Shown: positions 1 through 3,953 of the stretch, in pieces
How the letters are laid out: every line of letters begins with the position of its first letter
How positions within the stretch are numbered: position 1 is the stretch's first letter
DNA from: CAZWEZ01 sp964632795
Lineage (GTDB): Bacteria > Pseudomonadota > Alphaproteobacteria > Rhodospirillales > 2-02-FULL-58-16
Reading direction: 5' to 3'
DNA length: 6,107 bases
Assembly: GCA_964632795.1 (NCBI GenBank)
Contig: CAZWEZ010000142.1
Coordinates: 1-6,107 of the forward strand
Position numbers and translations under genes: made by a program
Notes under the pieces: generated by a model
Databases searched by the model: none
Seen by the model: the letters and a program-made list of their open reading frames with translations, nothing else
Told to the model about the DNA's origin: nothing

Positions 1-11
1 GTCCGAAAGCC

Positions 12-39
12 TTGGAAAGCCGTCTCTATGGGTCATTAT
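12..39 (+). promoter_or_regulatory. weak sigma70-like promoter candidate upstream of the thioesterase gene
   Basis: TTGGAA at 12-17 and CATTAT at 34-39 match the -35 and -10 consensus at four of six positions each, separated by 16 nt. They lie about 55 bases before the chosen ATG at 96. The first 95 bases contain no other gene that I can support. The upstream gene lies outside the window, so transcription could equally start further left. Confidence 0.2.
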
Positions 40-95
40 CAGTGCCCCTTGGTATGATGGTTGGCGCTATCCTGGCGGCAACGGAGGAGACGACG

Positions 96-620
96 ATGGA
101 CACCGCCGATAGCCGATTCCCCGAAGCCCCCCTGGCCCTGCATACCGAGACCGTCAGGCCCCAATGGATCGACTTCAACGGCCACATGAACGTGGCCTAC
201 TACGTGCTTGCCTTCGACCACGCCACCGACGTCCTGTTCGACCGGCTGGGCCTGGGCGTCGCCTACGTGGAGCGGGAACGCCGTTCGATGTTCATCGTCG
301 AGATTCACGTCTCCTACCTGCGCGAGGTCGGCGAGGGCGACCGCCTGCGCTTCACCAGCCAGCTCCTCGGCTTCGACCCCAAGCGCCTGCACTTGTTCCA
401 TCGCATGTACCGCAACCAAGACGCTAACGGCGAGGAGTCGCCGGTGGCGACCCTGGAACAGATGCTGGTCCACGTCGATCTCGAGGCGCGCCGCTCGACG
501 GCCATGCCCCCGGCGGCGATGGAACGAATCGAGCGCCTGGCCGCCGCCCATGCCGGCCTGCCCCGGCCGCCCCAGGCCGGGCGGATCATCGGATTGGGCG
601 GCGGCAAACGGCCCCGCTGA
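96..620 (+). CDS. hotdog-fold thioesterase family protein (acyl-CoA thioesterase, 4HBT-like)
   Basis: This 174-residue protein is predicted to hydrolyse an acyl-CoA thioester in the cytoplasm; the substrate cannot be read from the sequence. The diagnostic segment is residues 21-36, RPQWIDFNGHMNVAYY. It corresponds to the start of the hotdog helix, where family members carry the conserved Asp (here D26) and the NGHMNV pattern found in YbgC/4HBT-like and betainyl-CoA-thioesterase-like proteins. The segment after it (FIVEIHVSYLREVGEGDRL) fits the central strand pair. Length is normal for a single hotdog domain; these proteins usually act as dimers or tetramers. The ATG at 96 was chosen because GGAGGAGA (83-90) sits at ideal spacing. 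The frame is open back to a TTG at 12, but that extension has no family counterpart. The C-terminal tail is Gly/Arg/Pro-rich. It converges with gntK across a 21-nt gap, so no operon partner is visible. Confidence 0.85.
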   Translation: MDTADSRFPEAPLALHTETVRPQWIDFNGHMNVAYYVLAFDHATDVLFDRLGLGVAYVERERRSMFIVEIHVSYLREVGEGDRLRFTSQLLGFDPKRLHLFHRMYRNQDANGEESPVATLEQMLVHVDLEARRSTAMPPAAMERIERLAAAHAGLPRPPQAGRIIGLGGGKRPR

Positions 621-641
621 GCACAGGCTCGAAGCCGGCGG

Positions 642-1121
642 TCACCCTTCCAGCTTGGCGGCGAGGGCGGCGGCGAGGGTCTCCGGATCCTCGGTGATGT
701 CGATGGTGAGGGCGTCGGTGGGTTCCTCGAGGGCCGCCAACTGGCTGGCCAGCAGGCCGGGGGGCATGAAATGGCCGCGCCGCGCCGCCAGGCGCCGGCG
801 GATCAGTTCCTCGTCGCCCCGCAGGTAGACCACACGCACGCCTTGACCCAACATTTCCCGGTAGGACCGCTTGAGGGCCGAGCACGACAGGACCACGTCG
901 CACCCGGCGGCCCGCCAGTCCCCGATGGCGGCTGCCAGCGCCTCCAGCCACCCCCGGCGGTCGTCGTCGTCCAGCGCCTCGCCCCGGGACATCTTGTCGA
1001 GGTTGGCTGGCGGGTGGTAGTCGTCCCCTTCCACGAAATCGTAGCCGAGCCGCCGGGCCAGGGCGTTCCCCACCGCCGTCTTGCCGGCCCCGCTGACCCC
1101 CATGACGACGATCACCGTCAT
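642..1121 (-). CDS. gntK: gluconokinase
   Basis: This 159-residue cytoplasmic kinase phosphorylates D-gluconate with ATP to 6-phosphogluconate. The Walker A loop GVSGAGKT is at residues 8-15. The family signature EGDDYHPPANLDKMSRGEAL follows at 31-50, then SCSALKRSYRE at 79-89 and GHFMPPGLLASQLAALEEP at 116-134, all closely matching GntK/IdnK of the P-loop carbohydrate kinase family. Length is slightly under the usual 165-175 residues, with no motif missing. The ATG at 1121 overlaps the TGA of gnd in an ATGA arrangement (4 bp) and has only a weak purine stretch before it, so translation is probably coupled to gnd. The substrate of gnd is the product of this enzyme, which supports the call. 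Longer in-frame reading to 1361 would lie inside gnd and lacks family similarity. Confidence 0.95.
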   Translation of the reverse strand: MTVIVVMGVSGAGKTAVGNALARRLGYDFVEGDDYHPPANLDKMSRGEALDDDDRRGWLEALAAAIGDWRAAGCDVVLSCSALKRSYREMLGQGVRVVYLRGDEELIRRRLAARRGHFMPPGLLASQLAALEEPTDALTIDITEDPETLAAALAAKLEG

Positions 1122-2443
1122 TCGGTCCGCGCCAAGTCGTGGCCGCCGAAACGGTGGCGCTGGGCCTGGATCATCTCGGCCCCGCCGCGCCCCTGGCGCA
1201 AGCCGTCGAACCAGGCAAGCGCCGAGGCCATGGCCGGCGCCGCCACCCCGTTGCCCGCGGCCAGGGCCACCGTCCGCCGCCAGCCGTCTTCGGCGGCGGC
1301 GAGCGCTTCGGCGATCCGGGGATCGACCAGCAGGGGACCGGCCCGGGCCTCGGCGATCCATTCCAGCAGCCGGGCGCGGATGATGCAGCCGCCGCGCCAG
1401 AGGCGGGCGATCACGGTCCTGTCCAGGGGCCAGGGGGCCGCATCGAGGACCGCGAACCCCTGGGCGAAGGCGGCGATCGAGGTGGCCAGCAGGGCGTCCT
1501 CCAGGTCACCAGCCAGGGCCGCCCGGTCTTCGAGAGCGGCCCCGGCCCGGGGGCCGAAGGCGGCTTCGAGAGCGGCCCGCTCGTCGCGGCGCGCCGACAG
1601 CGCGCGGGCCGCCACCGCGGCGATGATGGTCGGCGCGGGGACTCCCAGCTCCAGCGCGGTGGCCGCCATCCAGCGGCCGGTCCCCTTCTCGCCGGCGGAA
1701 TCGACGACGACGTCGAGCAGCGGCCGGTCGCTGTCGCCGTCGGTCTCGGCGAGGATGGCGGCGGTGATCTCGATCAGGTACGAGGCCAGGTCGCCCCGGT
1801 TCCAAGCGGCGAAGAGTCCGCTCATCTCGCCGGGGGACAGCCCGCCCAGGCGCCGCAGCAGGCAGTAGGCCTCGGAGATGGCCTGCATCAGGGCGTATTC
1901 GATGCCGTTGTGGACCATCTTGACGAAGTGTCCGGCGCCGCCGGGCCCGAGGCGGGCGCAGCAGGAGGCGCCGTCGGCCACGGCGGCGATGTCGCGCAAC
2001 AGGGATTCGGCCCGGGCGAAGGCCTCGCCTGGGCCGCCGACCATGATCGAGGCCCCCGAGCGCGCCCCCTCGGTTCCCCCCGAGATGCCGGCGCCCAGCA
2101 GGTGAAGGCCCTTCTCGGCCAGTTCCGCGGCCCGGCGCTCGGTGTCGCGGAAATGGGAATTGCCGCCGTCGATGACGATGTCGCCCGGTTCCAGCATGCG
2201 GGCCAGGGCCTCGATCTGGCCTTCCACCGGCGCTCCGGCCTTGACCATCAGCAGGACGCGGCGGGGCGGAACCAGCCCGGCGACGATTTCCTCGAGGTCG
2301 GCCGCGGTTCCCCGTAACGGCTCGAAAGCGGCGACCGCGTACCCGTGGTCGCGCAGGTTGAGGGCCAGGTTGCGCCCCATGACGCCGAGGCCGATCAGCC
2401 CGACATCGGCTCTGCTAGTGGCCTGGCTAGTGGCCTGCATCAT
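1118..2443 (-). CDS. gnd: 6-phosphogluconate dehydrogenase (decarboxylating), with shortened nucleotide-binding domain
   Basis: This 441-residue enzyme should oxidatively decarboxylate 6-phosphogluconate to ribulose 5-phosphate plus CO2 and NAD(P)H. Visible family landmarks are the Rossmann loop GLIGLGVMGRNLALNL (15-30), LMVKAG (65-70), IDGGNSHFRDT (91-101), substrate loop SGG (121-123), catalytic segment GHFVKMVHNGIEY (171-183) with K175, N179 and E182, EKGTGRW (252-258), and C-terminal IQAQRHRFGGH (425-435) with the substrate-contacting R429 and H435. Three departures are seen against E. coli Gnd (468 residues). About 15 residues are missing between F40 and the PRR at 60-62, including the Asn-Arg-Ser/Thr that holds the 2'-phosphate of NADP. 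The usual YGWDL-type insert near residue 337 is reduced. The tail stops soon after FGGHDLART. The start (ATG 2443, or 2440) directly follows a TAG, has no evident Shine-Dalgarno, and is followed by a QATS-QATS repeat. No start further downstream fits before the Rossmann loop. First gene of the gnd-gntK pair. Confidence 0.92.
   Translation of the reverse strand: MMQATSQATSRADVGLIGLGVMGRNLALNLRDHGYAVAAFEPLRGTAADLEEIVAGLVPPRRVLLMVKAGAPVEGQIEALARMLEPGDIVIDGGNSHFRDTERRAAELAEKGLHLLGAGISGGTEGARSGASIMVGGPGEAFARAESLLRDIAAVADGASCCARLGPGGAGHFVKMVHNGIEYALMQAISEAYCLLRRLGGLSPGEMSGLFAAWNRGDLASYLIEITAAILAETDGDSDRPLLDVVVDSAGEKGTGRWMAATALELGVPAPTIIAAVAARALSARRDERAALEAAFGPRAGAALEDRAALAGDLEDALLATSIAAFAQGFAVLDAAPWPLDRTVIARLWRGGCIIRARLLEWIAEARAGPLLVDPRIAEALAAAEDGWRRTVALAAGNGVAAPAMASALAWFDGLRQGRGGAEMIQAQRHRFGGHDLARTE
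2414..2437. repeat. 12-bp perfect tandem duplication at the 5' end of gnd
   Basis: The unit gctagtggcctg occurs twice head to tail (2414-2425 and 2426-2437). On the - strand it encodes residues 3-10 of gnd as QATS-QATS, so the duplication is in frame. It lies only six bases inside the gene and right next to the disturbed intergenic region. It includes CTAG twice, a tetranucleotide usually scarce in GC-rich proteobacteria. Confidence 0.9.
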
Positions 2444-2560
2444 CTAAATTGCACCCATGGAGACGGTCGCCCCGCCGCGCCCGATCTCGTCGAAGGAATA
2501 CCCCGACATGTACATGATCTTGATGCCGGGGCAAAGCTTCCGGGACGCCTCGGCCAGATC
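2444..2560 (-). pseudogene. remnant of a response-regulator receiver (REC) domain
   Basis: Translated on the - strand from 2560, this stretch reads 38 codons and then TAG (2446-2444). It has no start codon of its own in a fitting place. The core KIMYMSGYSFDEIGRGG (residues 14-30), preceded by LCPGI, matches the beta4-alpha4 part of receiver domains. Such domains, including those of hybrid sensor kinases, typically have PG-K-YMSGY followed by D-I. The Ser of MSGY is at the position of the conserved phospho-switch Ser/Thr. What should precede it (the acidic pocket and phosphoacceptor Asp) is replaced by the palindrome. What should follow (the Lys-Pro of beta5) is cut off at the TAG next to the gnd ATG. 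In the same frame upstream a TAA lies within the palindrome. The fragment cannot make a functional domain. I read it as gene debris left by recombination or insertion; chance similarity is unlikely but possible for so short a piece. Confidence 0.65.
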
Positions 2561-2621
2561 ATAATATTGGTGACAGTATACTTAATTAAGGTTAATTAAG
2601 TATACTGTCACCAATATTATG
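2560..2621. repeat. perfect 62-bp AT-rich palindrome (30-bp arms, 2-nt centre); mobile palindromic unit or terminator
   Basis: The left arm 2560-2589 and right arm 2592-2621 are exact reverse complements around GG at 2590-2591. The arms contain GGTGACAGTATACTTAATTA, an AT-rich block unlike the GC-rich surroundings. A further copy of TGTCACCA at 2620-2627 repeats that of 2606-2613. The palindrome begins seven bases after the stop codon of the reductase gene and separates that cluster from the receiver remnant and gnd. Possible roles are the end or whole of a small mobile palindromic element (REP/MITE-like, perhaps dispersed by an IS200-like transposase), a strong two-way RNA hairpin ending transcription, or a promoter supply. 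For the last, GTGACA and TATACT on the - strand (2620-2625 and 2599-2604) each match consensus at five of six positions, but with a short 15-nt spacer. No T-run follows the stem, so a classical terminator is not shown. Confidence 0.9.
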
Positions 2622-2627
2622 TCACCA

Positions 2628-3509
2628 TCATTTCGAGTCGATGACCTTGACCAGGGCGGCGTGGTCCAGCTCGCCGTCGCCGGCGGCGAGCAGGCGGTCG
2701 TAGAGCTCCATGTTGAGCCCCGTCGCCGGCAGCTCGAGGCCCAGCTCGGCGGCCAGCTCCAGGGCCTGGGCCAGGTCCTTGCGCTGGGTCACCGCCTTGC
2801 CGCCGGGCCGGAAGTCGCCGTCGATCATCCGTTGGCCGTGGAGTTCGAGGATTCGCGAATCGGCGAACCCGCCCTTCAGCGCTTGGCGCACCTTGGCCGG
2901 ATCGACGCCGGCGCCCCGGGCCAGGGTCAGCGCCTCGGCGACGGCGCCGATGGTCAGCCCGACGATCACCTGGTTGGCGGCCTTGGCGACCTGGCCGGCG
3001 CCGGTCGCGCCGACGTGGGTGGTCTGCTTGCCCAGCACTTCGAACAGGGGCCTGGCGCGCCCGACGGCGGCGGCGGAACCCCCGGCCATGATCGTCAGCG
3101 CGCCCTCGCCGGCGCCCACCGTGCCGCCCGACACCGGGGCGTCGAGGTAGGCGCCGCCCCGGGCCTCGACCGCCCCGGCCAGACGCCGGGTGGCGGTGAG
3201 CGCGGTGGTCCCCATGTCGATCACCAGGCTGGCCTCGCCGACCGCCTCGAGCAGGCCGCCGGGGCCCTCGATCACCGCCTCGACGGCGGCGGTGTCAGAG
3301 ACCATGACGATGACGGTATCGGCCCGGTCGCCGACGGCGCGCGGGGTTGCCGCCGGGATCGCGCCGCGTGCCGCCATCTCCTCGACCGGCCCCGGCGAGC
3401 GGCTGCACACCACCAGCCGCGCCCCGGCCGCCAGCAGATTGGAGCACATCGGCCGCCCCATCAGGCCGAGGCCGATGAAACCGACGGTGGTTCCGGCGAG
3501 CGTGCTCAT
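2628..3509 (-). CDS. NAD(P)-dependent beta-hydroxyacid dehydrogenase, tartronate semialdehyde reductase-like (HIBADH family)
   Basis: This 293-residue cytoplasmic dehydrogenase has the full length and all landmarks of the 3-hydroxyisobutyrate dehydrogenase family. The N-terminal Rossmann loop FIGLGLMGRPMCSNLL is at 11-26. CSRS at 35-38 has an Arg after beta2, which favours NADP(H). Substrate loop DAPVSGG is at 123-129, then LTIMAGG at 138-144. The catalytic Lys is K176 in GAGQVAKAANQ, and QRKDL at 242-246 carries a second conserved Lys. GFADSRILELHGQRMI (214-229) and the ending ELDHAALVKVI resemble GarR/GlxR (2-hydroxy-3-oxopropionate reductase) more than valine-pathway enzymes, so tartronate semialdehyde is my best substrate guess. 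Succinic or other short semialdehydes (GHB/GLYR types) remain possible. The start at 3509 has AAAGGA (3512-3517, - strand) before it. It follows the TerB-like gene by 11 nt, which suggests co-transcription. The 62-bp palindrome sits immediately after its stop. Confidence 0.88.
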   Translation of the reverse strand: MSTLAGTTVGFIGLGLMGRPMCSNLLAAGARLVVCSRSPGPVEEMAARGAIPAATPRAVGDRADTVIVMVSDTAAVEAVIEGPGGLLEAVGEASLVIDMGTTALTATRRLAGAVEARGGAYLDAPVSGGTVGAGEGALTIMAGGSAAAVGRARPLFEVLGKQTTHVGATGAGQVAKAANQVIVGLTIGAVAEALTLARGAGVDPAKVRQALKGGFADSRILELHGQRMIDGDFRPGGKAVTQRKDLAQALELAAELGLELPATGLNMELYDRLLAAGDGELDHAALVKVIDSK

Positions 3510-3520
3510 GGTCCTTTACC

Positions 3521-3925
3521 TTAGAGGACGGCGAAGCGGGCCCGGGCGCCGCGCTCGATGGCGGCCGCCGCCAAGCGGTCGATGTCCAGGCGGTGGCGCA
3601 GCATCTCGAGGAGGCGCAGTTCCTCCTGGTGGACCTCGCCGTCGGCGGCGGCGATGTCGCAGGCCAGCGCGTAGGCGGTCTCGCGAAGCCTGGCGGGGAG
3701 CGCCGAATCGATGATTCCGAGCGCCTTGTCCAGCCCGTCGTCGTCATCGAGGAGCTCGGCGCACGAGGCGGTGGCGGCGGGCAGCATGGCGTCGTCGTAG
3801 CCCTCGAACACCGGAAGCTGGCGGGTGATCTCGCCGATCATCCGGATCTCCCTGTCGGTCATGTCCCGGTCGGCCGCCGAGACCAGGACCATGGTGTAGA
3901 TCAAGGCGGTATGGTGGTCGATCAT
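3521..3925 (-). CDS. TerB-like (tellurite resistance TerB family) protein
   Basis: This 134-residue, mostly alpha-helical acidic protein has the TerB/DjlA-N type layout: two similar halves, each with a small-acidic loop and a following helix. SAADRDMTDREIRMIGEI is at 16-33 and IAAADGEVHQEELRLLEML at 91-109. The second carries the AADGxxxxxE pattern in which family members bind a divalent metal. No signal peptide or membrane segment is seen. TerB-family proteins are linked to tellurite and stress responses, but single-copy chromosomal members like this usually have no proven function, and no other ter genes are present here. Tellurite resistance should therefore not be assumed. The start is well set: GGAGGAG (3931-3937, - strand) precedes the ATG at 3925 by 5 nt. 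It lies 28 nt after the helicase stop and 11 nt before the reductase start, in a likely operon. Confidence 0.82.
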   Translation of the reverse strand: MIDHHTALIYTMVLVSAADRDMTDREIRMIGEITRQLPVFEGYDDAMLPAATASCAELLDDDDGLDKALGIIDSALPARLRETAYALACDIAAADGEVHQEELRLLEMLRHRLDIDRLAAAAIERGARARFAVL

Positions 3926-3953
3926 CGTGCCTCCTCCGGGACACTAGCCCGGA

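Noticed and set aside
12..95. Upstream TTG start adding a hydrophobic, signal-like N-terminus to the thioesterase
   Set aside because: The strong Shine-Dalgarno at 83-90 fixes the ATG at 96, and hotdog thioesterases of this type are cytoplasmic with no such extension.
621..641. Possible terminator in the gap between the convergent thioesterase and gntK genes
   Set aside because: Only a 4-bp stem (GGCT-CGA-AGCC at 626-636) without a T-run is present, too weak to call.
771..2317. Long + strand open frames across gntK and gnd (up to about 390 codons)
   Set aside because: They run antisense to two genes with full family motifs, are rich in Arg/Pro/Gly/Ala, and are expected by-products of high GC third-position bias.
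2345..2599. An 84-codon + strand open frame running into the palindrome
   Set aside because: It is antisense to gnd and the receiver fragment, has no ribosome binding site noted, and its end is simply translated palindrome.
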